NCBI GenBank assembly: GCA_937921865.1
Contig: CAKZWF010000041.1
Location: forward strand, 1-62,401
Length of the DNA: 62,401 nt
Direction: 5' to 3'
From: an uncultured Pseudomonadales bacterium
GTDB lineage: Bacteria; Pseudomonadota; Gammaproteobacteria; Pseudomonadales; Azotimanducaceae
Made by a program: the position numbers and the translations under genes. Position 1 is the stretch's first letter; each line of letters begins with the position of its first letter. Below the pieces are notes generated by a model. That model worked only from the letters and a program-made list of their open reading frames with translations. It searched no databases and was not told the DNA's origin. Shown piece by piece: positions 34,242 through 42,713 of this stretch.

Positions 34242-34962
34242 ATCGATCCCTCTGACGGGCGAGAACCAGCGATACGTTGTCTCGGGCCGGACCTTCCAGG
34301 CACATTTCCAGCAATCTATCCGCCACATCGTCGAGTATTTCGCCGTGCAACTGCTGTTGCAGCGCGGTGACTTCAAGTTCCCGATACAGCCCATCGCTGC
34401 ACAACAGAAAAGTGTCGTCCGGCTGCACGTCAAAAATCACTACGTCCAGATTAAGGTCTGCCTGCCCACCCACAGCACGGGTAATGATGTTGGTATCTGC
34501 CGACAGCACCTGAGCTTCGCTGACAGTACCGCTGTCGAGCAGATCGGAAATCGGGTTGTGATCGCGGGTGATCTGCTCGAGTCGACCGCGGCGCAACCGG
34601 TACAGCCGACTGTCTCCAGCCCATAACGCTACGCCGATTTCATCACGCGCCAGTAACGTCACCACCGTGCTGCCAACGGTTCCCCCCTGGCACTGGGTCT
34701 GGGCATGCAGGCGCAGTTCATCGTTCACCGAAATCAGAGTGTCCTCAATCTTGTCGACGTCCAGACACAGATCGCCACTGAGAGTGACTGTTCTCAGCGC
34801 GTCGGCAATCGCCTGGCTGGCGATATCACCAGCCTGGTGTCCACCCATCCCGTCCGCGACTGCCCAAAGACCAACGTCCGGTCGACTCAACACCGCGTCT
34901 TCATTGCAGTTGCGTCGTTTCCCCGGGTGGGATTGGGCTGCGGAATTCCAGAATAGGTCCAT
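34234..34962 (-). CDS. PP2C-family Ser/Thr phosphatase
   Basis: A 242-residue PPM-type phosphatase with N-C-N-E-D-A near residue 18, W-A-V-A-D-G-M-G-G-H (metal-binding Asp-Gly), G-S-T-V-V-T-L, W-A-G-D-S-R-L-Y, L-L-C-S-D-G-L-Y and R-D-N-V-S-L-V. All metal-binding aspartates appear kept. It should reverse phosphorylation made by the downstream-encoded kinase. It starts six bases after the FHA gene and overlaps the kinase gene, so the three signalling proteins are made together. Similar FHA/PP2C/kinase triplets accompany type VI secretion systems, but no T6SS gene is present here. Confidence 0.93.
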   Translation of the reverse strand: MDLFWNSAAQSHPGKRRNCNEDAVLSRPDVGLWAVADGMGGHQAGDIASQAIADALRTVTLSGDLCLDVDKIEDTLISVNDELRLHAQTQCQGGTVGSTVVTLLARDEIGVALWAGDSRLYRLRRGRLEQITRDHNPISDLLDSGTVSEAQVLSADTNIITRAVGGQADLNLDVVIFDVQPDDTFLLCSDGLYRELEVTALQQQLHGEILDDVADRLLEMCLEGPARDNVSLVLARQRDRYA

Positions 34963-34968
34963 AACTGA

Positions 34969-35331
34969 TCAGGTATGGTCGAAACGAATGGCGGTAGCAC
35001 CATTCAAAGGCTCGCCCAGCGCAATCCAGCCGGATCCCCACAGGCGCATTTCACCGCGCCGCAGAAAGGTCACCTGCTCGTCTTCAGTCTGCACGTAGGT
35101 GCCGTTAGTGCTGTGGTCGATCAGAATGTAGTACTGATTCCGGCGCTCAACCAGAGCATGCTGACGGGACGCAAAGGTTCCTTCGATTGCCAGATCTGTA
35201 TCTGCGCTGGTCCCGAGCTCAACCGCCGCCTCGTCATCTATGACAAGCCGCTGATCACGCCATTCCAGCACGAGTTGAGTTGCTTCGCGCGCATCCATGT
35301 CGCCGACTGCCTCACTTACCGTTGCCAGCAC
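34969..35331 (-). CDS. Stand-alone FHA-domain protein
   Basis: A 120-residue protein dominated by one FHA domain: G-T-S-A-D-T-D-L-A-I, then F-A-S-R-Q-H-A (phospho-Thr-binding Ser55-Arg56 and His58) and H-S-T-N-G-T-Y-V (Asn76). It should bind phosphothreonine peptides made by the kinase of the operon. The tail (F-L-R-R-G-E-M-R-L-W-G-S-G-W-I) closely follows that of FHA domains fused to class III adenylate cyclases, suggesting descent from such a fusion. The start is uncertain: GTG at 35331 without a ribosome-binding site, or ATG at 35298; no in-frame ATG lies further up before a stop. Confidence 0.8.
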   Translation of the reverse strand: MLATVSEAVGDMDAREATQLVLEWRDQRLVIDDEAAVELGTSADTDLAIEGTFASRQHALVERRNQYYILIDHSTNGTYVQTEDEQVTFLRRGEMRLWGSGWIALGEPLNGATAIRFDHT

Positions 35332-35441
35332 CTGTTGGTACTGTTTGTTATCGCCAAGGATAGGTGAGGCTATGTCAGGAGGATGGGACCCAGGTCACAA
35401 AAGCCCCGGGCTGGGTGTGCCTGCTGGTGCAGACACGTGAA

Positions 35442-36296
35442 TCAGTGCATGAAGTTAAACATGCGCCGGCGGTATCCGCTGGCGAGTTCTGAACCTTTCC
35501 CGAGCACGCTGAACATTCTGATCATGGTCAGTCGACCAATATCATCGCGAAATTCACGATCCTGCTGCAGAATCGACATCGCCTGTTCCAGCGCCTGCTC
35601 GAAGTTATCAGCTGCGGCATGGGCAATCGCCAGCTGGTAGCGCAATTCCAGATCATCGGGCGCTTGCTCACTGGCGCTCGCCAGGATTTCAGGATCCGGA
35701 AGCTCCTGTGCCTCCAGCACAAGTTCCAGACGCGTTGCGGGTCTTTCTCGCTCTTCGGTCTCCTCGGGTATTCCCGCCAGCACCTGGGCCGCGTCATCCA
35801 GCATCTTCTGGCGGATCAGCACATCAGCCAGCTCAACCCGAAACGACAGATTGTTGGGCTCTTCGCCGACCGCCTGCTGAAGCAGGTCCAGCGCAGTGGC
35901 GAAGTCTCCGGCTGACAGCAGCGTTTCGAGCTGAGCTTTGAGAACATCGGCTGAACTCACAGTCAGCTGATCGACAATCGTGGTGAGTGCCGGTTCGGTC
36001 TGCGGCCCTTCATGCTGATCAACCAGCTGTCCGTCTTTAATCACCCGCAGACTGGGCAGGCCCTGCACACGCAGGTGCTGTGCCAGGGTCTGATCCACAG
36101 AAACATCCACCAGCGCCAGCGCAATCTTCCCCGGATGTTGGGCAATGAGTTTTTCAAGGATGGTTTTAGCTTCCGCCGAAGGTCCTACCTGTTGCGCCCA
36201 GAACAACACCACTACCGGCATCTGCTGGGAGCGATCAATAACTTCTGTCTGGAAATTCTCTGGATTTGCGTCGAAGACCAAGCTCTGATTGTCCAT
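35442..36296 (-). CDS. cnoX: CnoX (YbbN)-like thioredoxin-fold/TPR chaperone
   Basis: A 284-residue protein with an N-terminal thioredoxin fold (about 1-110) and C-terminal TPR-like helices. The active-site loop is W-A-Q-Q-V-G-P-S, so both cysteines of C-G-P-C are gone while G-P remains; the cis-proline G-L-P-S-L-R-V is kept. CnoX proteins are holdases that protect substrates under oxidative stress and hand them to chaperones; loss of redox cysteines is known in the family. Encoded 110 bases upstream of the FHA/kinase operon on the same strand, probably as a separate unit. Confidence 0.88.
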   Translation of the reverse strand: MDNQSLVFDANPENFQTEVIDRSQQMPVVVLFWAQQVGPSAEAKTILEKLIAQHPGKIALALVDVSVDQTLAQHLRVQGLPSLRVIKDGQLVDQHEGPQTEPALTTIVDQLTVSSADVLKAQLETLLSAGDFATALDLLQQAVGEEPNNLSFRVELADVLIRQKMLDDAAQVLAGIPEETEERERPATRLELVLEAQELPDPEILASASEQAPDDLELRYQLAIAHAAADNFEQALEQAMSILQQDREFRDDIGRLTMIRMFSVLGKGSELASGYRRRMFNFMH

Positions 36297-36408
36297 GATT
36301 TATTGAAAGGAAGTACGTTTGCGGCGATTCTACTACAGTTGTCGAACCGGTATCCTGCGTACAGGTCAGGATGACCTCCCGATTGACACCCCACCGGTGG
36401 AACGGAAA

Positions 36409-36798
36409 ATGCCGTTTGAGTTCGAAATTCCGGCAACACCAGCAGACTACGATTTCTGCTCCCAATTCACCGGATCAATATCCCCGAAAGACGTCAGCGA
36501 TTACTGTCTGCGCATCACTGATATCTTCGACAGCTGGGACGGCAAGAGAGCACTGGTGGAATTCCTGCCTGATGTTCGTCCGACAGATTTCAATTTTGCG
36601 GCGATATCTGCGCTGTGACGCACCACCGGTGAGTATCAGACACTGCTGGGCACCAGCAGAACCGCACTGGTTGCCCCTAACGCTGTGGTTTTCGGTTTTG
36701 CCCGGATGTACATGGCGGTTCGCAACCCGCCTCATACGACCAGCATCTTCCGCGCCCGCGAACCTGCCATCCTGTGGCTGAGAGACCTCGTTATCTGA
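36409..36798 (+). pseudogene. STAS/SpoIIAA-like gene interrupted by in-frame TGA
   Basis: From ATG 36409 the frame runs 69 codons to TGA at 36616-36618 and then stays open in the same frame for another 59 codons to TGA 36796-36798. The downstream half (T-A-L-V-A-P-N-A-V-V-F-G-F-A-R-M-Y and I-F-R-A-R-E-P-A-I-L-W-L) has the typical C-terminal pattern of short STAS/SpoIIAA-like proteins of about 130 residues, so the stop interrupts one gene. The context is TGAC, a leaky stop, so low-level readthrough is possible. There is no SECIS-like hairpin and no redox motif, so selenocysteine is unlikely. Most likely a recent nonsense mutation. Confidence 0.65.
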
Positions 36799-36842
36799 AC
36801 ACTGTTCTCAGCCGCAAATTCGGAGACAATGGAGTTATGGCT

Positions 36843-37577
36843 ATGAACTCCCGCACTATTGTCTTCAGCGTTTTTGTAGCTGTGTTGATTGTCGCTGGAA
36901 TTCTGGTGCTGCGACATTTTTCAACCAGTCCGGCACCTGACTTCCAGGCAATAAGTGCCGGAGAAGAACGCAAGCGGGCTTTTTTCGAGTATTTTCTGCC
37001 GCTGATTCAACGTGCCAATTCTGCGATCAGCGAGGATCGGCGCAGCCTGCTGGCTCTTGCCGATGCTGATGAACTCAGCTGGTGGCAACATCGGCAGCTC
37101 CAGGAACTGGCAGACGAATACGGCCTCGACACAACGGCAGTGACGACTGCAGAGGTCGTGGCAGAACTGTTGCTGCGGGTGGATGAAGTCCCATCATCGC
37201 TGGCACTCGCACAGGCGGCCAAGGAGTCCGGCTGGGGCACAGCGCGATTTGCCGTCGAGGGCAACAACTACTTCGGACAACGCTGCTGGGAAGCCGGTTG
37301 CGGTATGATGCCGCGCAATCGGGAGACCAGCATGAAGCACGAAGTTGCCCGCTTTCCAAGCCCCTACGATTCTCTCACCAGCTACGCTCGCAACCTGAAC
37401 ACTCACGCAGAATACCAATCATTGCGGGCTGTCCGCGCGCAACTGAGTGCCAGCGGTAGTAAGCCGCTTGGATCGCAGCTAGCAGATAACCTGGCAACCT
37501 ATTCAGAGCGCCGGCAGGCTTACATCGACGAAATCAAAAACCTCATACGAGTCAACAAACTGGAATTGAAGCCGTGA
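36843..37577 (+). CDS. Bax-like glucosaminidase (GH73-type) with membrane anchor
   Basis: A 244-residue protein with an N-terminal membrane helix (I-V-F-S-V-F-V-A-V-L-I-V-A-G-I-L-V-L) and a glucosaminidase domain: S-L-A-L-A-Q-A-A-K-E-S-G-W-G-T (candidate catalytic Glu) and G-N-N-Y-F-G-Q-R-C-W, then Y-D-S-L-T-S-Y-A-R-N-L-N-T-H and Y-S-E-R-R-Q-A-Y. This pattern is that of E. coli Bax and related N-acetylglucosaminidases that trim peptidoglycan glycan strands. The ATG at 36843 is preferred because GGAG sits eight bases upstream; one at 36837 is too close. Overlaps the next gene by four bases. Confidence 0.85.
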   Translation: MNSRTIVFSVFVAVLIVAGILVLRHFSTSPAPDFQAISAGEERKRAFFEYFLPLIQRANSAISEDRRSLLALADADELSWWQHRQLQELADEYGLDTTAVTTAEVVAELLLRVDEVPSSLALAQAAKESGWGTARFAVEGNNYFGQRCWEAGCGMMPRNRETSMKHEVARFPSPYDSLTSYARNLNTHAEYQSLRAVRAQLSASGSKPLGSQLADNLATYSERRQAYIDEIKNLIRVNKLELKP

Positions 37578-38647
37578 AACTGACCCCGACGTTGCTACTT
37601 TTTGTTACCGGCCTGCTGGCTAGCGCAGGGGCGCGAGCTAACGACGCAGGCTACATTCTGCTCTATCACCATATCGACGCAGCAATGCCCGCGAGCACCA
37701 GCATCAGCCGTGAACTGTTTGCCGAACACATGGAATACGTCGCAAAAAATGGCTACAAGGTGGTGCCACTGGCGAAGCTGTTGTCGGCGGTGCGTAAAGG
37801 CCGCAAGATCCGACCCCGAACGCTGGCCATCACTTTCGACGACGCTTACCCCTCCATACTGCACAACGCTCTGCCTGTCCTGCAGCATCACAAGTGGCCT
37901 TTTACGGTATTTGCCAGCACTGAAGATATCGACCGCGACACTGAAGGCTATCTGAGTTGGGATGAACTGAGAGAGCTGGAATCACACCGCGGCACCATCG
38001 CCAATCATGGTCACAAACATCAGCACATGTTGGCTCGACAGACTGACGAATCCAACGAAGAGTGGCGCTCACGAATTACCGGAGACATTCAGTTTGCGCA
38101 GAACCGCCTGGAGGCTGAGCTGAAAAGACCCGCAAAGCTGTTTTCTTACCCATATGGCGAGTTCGACGCCGAACTGATCGAAGTGGTCAGTGAGCTCGGC
38201 TACCTGGCGGTGGGACAGCAGTCAGGCCCCGTCGGCCCCCACAGCAGCCCTTATGCCGCACCACGATTTCCCCAGGGTGGCGATTATGCAGACCTGGCGA
38301 GGCTTTCAGAAAAACTGAATACCCGGCCTTTTCAGGTGCTGTCTCCGAAGCTGCCGGCAACAGTGCTGAGCCCGGATGAAGACAAGCCAACGTTGGATCT
38401 TCAGGTGGCCGCGGGGCCTTTTCGCGCCAGCCGACTGAGCTGTTTTGTCTCCCGACTGGGCACAGCCCGCACCCGCTGGCAGGATCAGAATTCAACGCAG
38501 CTCAAAGTAACCGCAAGGGAAGCACTGCCACCAGGTCGGACCAACTACACCTGCACAGCGCCGCATCAGAGCATTCCAGATCTGTACTACTGGCACACGC
38601 ATCTGTTTATGAAACCAATGCCCGATGGCAGCTGGTACGACAACTGA
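37574..38647 (+). CDS. Exported polysaccharide deacetylase (NodB-type)
   Basis: A 357-residue protein with a signal peptide (ending G-A-R-A-N-D) and a CE4 deacetylase domain: Y-H-H-I near residue 31, the catalytic T-F-D-D-A-Y-P-S, the zinc motif N-H-G-H-K-H-Q-H (H-x-x-x-H), and Y-P-Y-G-E-F-D. A beta-rich tail of about 100 residues follows. It removes acetyl groups from N-acetylated glycans. It starts with GTG overlapping the glucosaminidase stop, so the pair probably acts on the same polymer, peptidoglycan or an exopolysaccharide (inference). Confidence 0.88.
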   Translation: MKLTPTLLLFVTGLLASAGARANDAGYILLYHHIDAAMPASTSISRELFAEHMEYVAKNGYKVVPLAKLLSAVRKGRKIRPRTLAITFDDAYPSILHNALPVLQHHKWPFTVFASTEDIDRDTEGYLSWDELRELESHRGTIANHGHKHQHMLARQTDESNEEWRSRITGDIQFAQNRLEAELKRPAKLFSYPYGEFDAELIEVVSELGYLAVGQQSGPVGPHSSPYAAPRFPQGGDYADLARLSEKLNTRPFQVLSPKLPATVLSPDEDKPTLDLQVAAGPFRASRLSCFVSRLGTARTRWQDQNSTQLKVTAREALPPGRTNYTCTAPHQSIPDLYYWHTHLFMKPMPDGSWYDN

Positions 38648-38668
38648 GCGCAGAGGACTCAGGGCTGA

Positions 38669-39484
38669 TCACTCGCCAACCGGTTCCACCAGATCGGACA
38701 CAGCTTCCGAACCGGACTTGAACAGATCGACCAAAGTCTGCATGTCTGAGTTGCTGAGTTCTCCAGTGGCAACCATCGAACCACAGAGGTTCAGAGCGGC
38801 CGGCGCCCGGGTACTGTGACGTCGAAACAGTCGAAGGGCCGCACGATTAACTTCTTCTCCCAGCAAATCTCTGGCTACCAGCGGACACAGCACGGCGGCC
38901 TCCTCAACAACAGGCAACTTGAGCAGATTATTCACGGTCGCCAGAAACTTCGGGCCAACGAATTGACTCACCATCGGACCCTGATGGCTGGACACCAGGC
39001 GCTCGGCCGCGTAGCAATAGAAATCCAGAAACGGATTGCCCCGGGAAAAACACATGAAGGCGTTGTGAATCTTGTCATAAACACGCAGTCGGTCCGGTGA
39101 CAGCGCGCCAGGCGCAATTTTTTCGTTACCGCGGGTGGCGTGCTGTATCCAGATCTCCCGACCAAAGGCGTGATCAACATCGGGCAACTGCAGCCGCTCA
39201 GGTGCGATGATCAGTGTATCCGCATCAATCCAGACCACCCGGTCAAAGCCCTGCTCCAATCCCAGCTGCAGGGCTCTGAGTCGACCGAGATCCGCAGCGA
39301 CAACGGGTTGCTGCGCAGTTTTGCGCTGCAGCTCTTCGGGCAACAGGCGCAACATGGCATCGTCAAGCCACAGATATTCATATCCACAGCGCTGCGACCA
39401 GTCGCGAACCGAATCGACACAGGGCTGATACCAGTCTGCAGGCATCGGGTTCCGGTGCGATTGAATCACCTGAACTGCGCTCAC
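38669..39484 (-). CDS. Glycosyltransferase-like protein (GT-A fold)
   Basis: A 271-residue protein with V-V-W-I-D-A-D-T-L (DxD metal/sugar-nucleotide motif) near residue 85, preceded by K-T-A-Q-Q-P-V-V-A-A-D-L-G-R-L-R-A-L, the pattern of GT32-like/nucleotide-diphospho-sugar transferases. It begins V-Q-V-I-Q-S-H-R-N-P-x-P, also usual for this group. Acceptor and sugar are unknown. It lies 33 bases after an alpha/beta-hydrolase gene on the same strand. Confidence 0.65.
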   Translation of the reverse strand: MSAVQVIQSHRNPMPADWYQPCVDSVRDWSQRCGYEYLWLDDAMLRLLPEELQRKTAQQPVVAADLGRLRALQLGLEQGFDRVVWIDADTLIIAPERLQLPDVDHAFGREIWIQHATRGNEKIAPGALSPDRLRVYDKIHNAFMCFSRGNPFLDFYCYAAERLVSSHQGPMVSQFVGPKFLATVNNLLKLPVVEEAAVLCPLVARDLLGEEVNRAALRLFRRHSTRAPAALNLCGSMVATGELSNSDMQTLVDLFKSGSEAVSDLVEPVGE

Positions 39485-39517
39485 AGGGTATTCATCCCGG
39501 TAGGATTCACCCGGCGC

Positions 39518-40282
39518 TCAGGATGCACTTTCAATGAAAGTCTGCAGTACAGTATTAAACGCCTGGGGCTGCTCGAAATACGGTGAGTGACCGGCATCCG
39601 AGACAATCTCCAGCCGGGCGTTCGGAAAATGCGGCACGTACGAAGCCAGCAGATCGCTGGGAAACAGCGGATCTTCAGCTCCCGATATAAACAGGACGGG
39701 GCAGACAATCGCCGCCAGATCGGCCAGGTCAGGTCCCCGTAAACCGCGAAGGTACTCCCAGGAAAACCCGGTGTTGAAGGCGTTAATGGCTTCGTAAAGC
39801 TGCAACCGAACAGGATCCTGCGCCGTTCGGGCCGACATGGTGCCGATCACCCCGGATGTCGCCCGCCCGCTGGAACTGGTCAGTCCCCGCATTGCCGGGC
39901 TCGGATCCGGATTCGGCAGACCGCCTGAAGTACAGCTCAACGTCAGTGATGCCACCCGGTCAGGATGATCGAGCAGCAGCCTCAGACAGGTGAACCCACC
40001 CATGGACTGGCCCACCAGGTGGGCACGCTCGATATCCAGAGCGTCCAGAATCGCCAGAGCATCGTCACAGAACTGCGGCGTGGAGATGGTCGTTGGATCC
40101 GCGGGTGAGCGGGCAAAGACGCGATGATCAAAGGTGACGCAGCGATAGCGATCAGCAAACTCTGCAACCTGCTCAAACCAGATGGCCGCATTACCACCCG
40201 CGCCGTGCGCAAACAGAATTGCGTCGCCACTACCCGCCTCTTCATAGTAAATGTCGGCATCGTTCGAACGTACGGTAGGCAT
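39518..40282 (-). CDS. Alpha/beta hydrolase
   Basis: A 254-residue soluble hydrolase with the oxyanion motif H-G-A-G-G-N, nucleophile elbow V-G-Q-S-M-G-G, acidic residue in S-G-A-E-D-P-L and catalytic histidine in D-A-G-H-S-P-Y. Complete triad. It resembles the enol-lactone hydrolase/haloperoxidase-like group; substrate unknown. The ATG at 40282 has GGAG eight bases upstream. It lies 23 bases after dacB on the same strand. Confidence 0.88.
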   Translation of the reverse strand: MPTVRSNDADIYYEEAGSGDAILFAHGAGGNAAIWFEQVAEFADRYRCVTFDHRVFARSPADPTTISTPQFCDDALAILDALDIERAHLVGQSMGGFTCLRLLLDHPDRVASLTLSCTSGGLPNPDPSPAMRGLTSSSGRATSGVIGTMSARTAQDPVRLQLYEAINAFNTGFSWEYLRGLRGPDLADLAAIVCPVLFISGAEDPLFPSDLLASYVPHFPNARLEIVSDAGHSPYFEQPQAFNTVLQTFIESAS

Positions 40283-40305
40283 GAACTGTTCTCCGCTAAA
40301 AGGGT

Positions 40306-41751
40306 TTACTGGGCTAAGACCCAATCCAGCACAACTTCCTGCAGGTCTTCGCCAAGCCCACGGTGCGCGTCGGGTCCATTGATCAGTACCGCCACCGCAT
40401 AGCGAGCGCCTGAATCAGCGGTAACATACCCGGTAATACCGGACACATCATCGAGTCTCCCGGTCTTCAGGTGCATACGACCCCGGGTGTTGCGGCTCTG
40501 GAAACGGTTGCGCGTTGTGCCATCCAGACCAGCCAGGGACAGCGACGAGACAAACTCGGGCATGAAATTGCTGCGCCAAGCTGCGGCCAGGACTTCGCCC
40601 AGCTGACGAACACTGATTCGAGTGTCCCGTGACAATCCGGCGCTGTTGTCGATCCTCAGCCGTTCGGTGTCGACGCCTTGCCGTTGCAATACTTCATAGA
40701 TTGCCCGACGGCCTTTATCGATCGTCGCCGGAGCGCCATACAGCTGCGCGCCCAGCGTCAATTCAAGATGACGGGTCATAACGTTGTTACTGTACTTGTT
40801 AACGAGTCTGATCAGATCACCGAGTGGACGTGACTGGTGTACATAGAAAGGCTTCAGATCATCTCCAGGCAGGGGTTGCGCACGCCAGCTGCCTTTGAGT
40901 TCACCGCCCAGTTGCCGCCAGTACAGATCGAACAATCCATAGGCATAGCTCTCGGGCTGCAGCACAGTTCGCGTTAATGAGTACTCGCTGCAGCCACTGG
41001 GAAAACGCCCCTCTAAAAGAACCCGATCTCTCGAAGACACGGTATCCGTGACCGCCACCGCCACCCCTCGCTGATATCCCTGACAAGGGTAGGAACGCAG
41101 CTTCAGTCGATTGCTGAGCTCCAGGTTCGGCAATGGCGGATTCGCGCTGACATTCACCGAGCGGCCATCTTCGGTTGGCATCACCCTGAACCGGACTGCA
41201 TTGAAATTCACCAGCATCGGATGTGGTGGAACGTTGTATACGCGGTCCGGCTGACTATCGAAAGCCGCGCGGTCTTCAGCGGGTATATCGAAAAAGGAGT
41301 TGTCGAAAACCAGATCACCTTCAATACGCGTGACGCCACGTGAACGCAGCCCCTGAGCCAGCTTCCAGAATTCTTCTGTGACAAAGTACGGGTCGCCACC
41401 ACCACGAATCCACAGATCGCCGGGAACCCGGCCGTTGCGATCCATCTCATCCAGATATACCCGCGTCTTCCAGGTGTATGCCGGACCAAGCCCCTCAAGA
41501 GCCGCATAGGTGGTGACAACCTTCAGCGTGGAAGCCGGATTTCTCGGGATGTCGCTGTTGAAACTCAGGATCGGCTCGCTGCCGGTGACTGAAGCCACCC
41601 AAATGCTGATGGTGCTATCTGGCAGACCCAGGGATTGGGCTGCCCGGCCGATAGCTTCAGGCAGGTCTGCTGCCTGGGCGGCTGACGGGCATAACCACAT
41701 CACCAGCAGCACGACGGATCGCCGGCACAGATGGTTAAGATGCAGTTTCAT
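40306..41751 (-). CDS. dacB: PBP4-type D-alanyl-D-alanine carboxypeptidase/endopeptidase
   Basis: A 481-residue protein with a signal peptide (S-A-A-Q-A-A-D) and the class C PBP motifs: S74-T-L-K77 early in the chain, then a large insertion domain, S-N-N in the V-N-K-Y-S-N-N-V-M segment and K-T-G-R-L near the C-terminus. The G-D-L-x-I-R-G-G-G-D-P segment is typical of PBP4. It cleaves D-Ala-D-Ala ends and cross-links in the periplasm. The ATG at 41751 is preferred for the better signal peptide. The gene heads a minus-strand run with hydrolase and glycosyltransferase-like genes. Confidence 0.94.
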   Translation of the reverse strand: MKLHLNHLCRRSVVLLVMWLCPSAAQAADLPEAIGRAAQSLGLPDSTISIWVASVTGSEPILSFNSDIPRNPASTLKVVTTYAALEGLGPAYTWKTRVYLDEMDRNGRVPGDLWIRGGGDPYFVTEEFWKLAQGLRSRGVTRIEGDLVFDNSFFDIPAEDRAAFDSQPDRVYNVPPHPMLVNFNAVRFRVMPTEDGRSVNVSANPPLPNLELSNRLKLRSYPCQGYQRGVAVAVTDTVSSRDRVLLEGRFPSGCSEYSLTRTVLQPESYAYGLFDLYWRQLGGELKGSWRAQPLPGDDLKPFYVHQSRPLGDLIRLVNKYSNNVMTRHLELTLGAQLYGAPATIDKGRRAIYEVLQRQGVDTERLRIDNSAGLSRDTRISVRQLGEVLAAAWRSNFMPEFVSSLSLAGLDGTTRNRFQSRNTRGRMHLKTGRLDDVSGITGYVTADSGARYAVAVLINGPDAHRGLGEDLQEVVLDWVLAQ

Positions 41752-41819
41752 CTTTCGACACTGTGGGAATGACAGCAAGTGGTCAAGATCGACTGATGGC
41801 CGCCATCAGTGCTCCCCGT

Positions 41820-42452
41820 TCATGTTTCCGACACCGCAACAGCCCGAACAATGAATCGTTCCGGCGCGCTGCCTACAAAATAGAACGGATAGCATGTAAC
41901 CAGCGTCAGCATTGCCTGATCGGCCGGATCAAGCACCCAGACATCTTCGGGATCGACAATTAAAGTTTCCATCACTTCATACTCGGTAACTCCCAGCGGT
42001 GAAGTGAGCTTGATGCGCTCGCCAATTTCGACGTCTTTCAGGGGCCGGAAAAAGCTGTCGCGATGACCGGCGATGCCGAGGTTGTCTGCTTCGGCCAGGG
42101 TGGCGGTACCTTCAATTCGCGACACACCACGATTCAGATTAAGCTCATTGACGCTATCGAACACCGGAGTTTCGATATCCAGACGGTCGATGGTCAACAC
42201 CGCAATCGCCGCACCCGGATCCCGCTCCAGACTCTCCAGGTAGGCCTGTTTACGAGCCTGTGACCACAGCTCCTGGTCCGGAACCGCCAGAGATCGCTGC
42301 AGTTGCGCCACTTCAGCTTTGCTTGCCAGCGTGCCCCAGAGGGTGACGCCGGCCCAGATCGCAAGCAACAGCAGGCCACCGCCAATCAGCACCCATTCCA
42401 GCGCCTTCAGCTGCCGGTATCGTCCGCTGGGCTTCAACTCCAATTCGTTCAT
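41820..42452 (-). CDS. Sortase (class D-like) in a Gram-negative genome
   Basis: A 210-residue protein with one N-terminal membrane helix (about 20-40) and a sortase domain. H130 in I-A-G-H-R-D-S-F-F, C187 in L-T-L-V-T-C-Y-P-F and R199 in A-P-E-R-F form the catalytic triad; A-V-L-T-I-D-R-L-D-I-E-T-P-V begins the barrel. It should join a sorting-signal protein to an amine acceptor at the inner membrane. No protein with an obvious sorting motif plus C-terminal helix is encoded in the window, so its substrate must be elsewhere. Confidence 0.9.
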   Translation of the reverse strand: MNELELKPSGRYRQLKALEWVLIGGGLLLLAIWAGVTLWGTLASKAEVAQLQRSLAVPDQELWSQARKQAYLESLERDPGAAIAVLTIDRLDIETPVFDSVNELNLNRGVSRIEGTATLAEADNLGIAGHRDSFFRPLKDVEIGERIKLTSPLGVTEYEVMETLIVDPEDVWVLDPADQAMLTLVTCYPFYFVGSAPERFIVRAVAVSET

Positions 42453-42713
42453 CCGGCGATCATATCAGTCTGCGCTACCCAGACCAGCATTGCACAGCGG
42501 CTGAGGTGTCGACAGAATCGTGCGCGCGGCAATTGCACGGGCTCCGGAAGCGCTGCCTGGAATCCGTGTGGCAACGACTCGAGAGGAGCTGTAACCCTGG
42601 CTGCAATTCTGAGCATGTCGGGCCCGACGTTGGCGAGTGGCGAAGCCCTGCTCGAAGTGCTCGCTGCCCAGAGCCGCTGAGCCTGCGGCCAGGCAGTTTG
42701 GTGTCGTCGAGAT
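42453..42713. other. 261-base region without a supported gene
   Basis: Frames are open on both strands but none has a ribosome-binding site, family resemblance or protein-like composition. The segment should contain the sortase promoter. I see no repeat or hairpin of note. Confidence 0.4.

Noticed and set aside
34234..36296. Part of a type VI secretion locus (FHA, PP2C, kinase)
   Set aside because: No Tss, Hcp, VgrG or ClpV gene is present, and the neighbour is a TpsB-type transporter instead.
36616..36618. Second selenocysteine codon in the STAS-like gene
   Set aside because: No hairpin with a GGUC-type loop follows the TGA and there is no cysteine/redox context, so a nonsense mutation is more likely.
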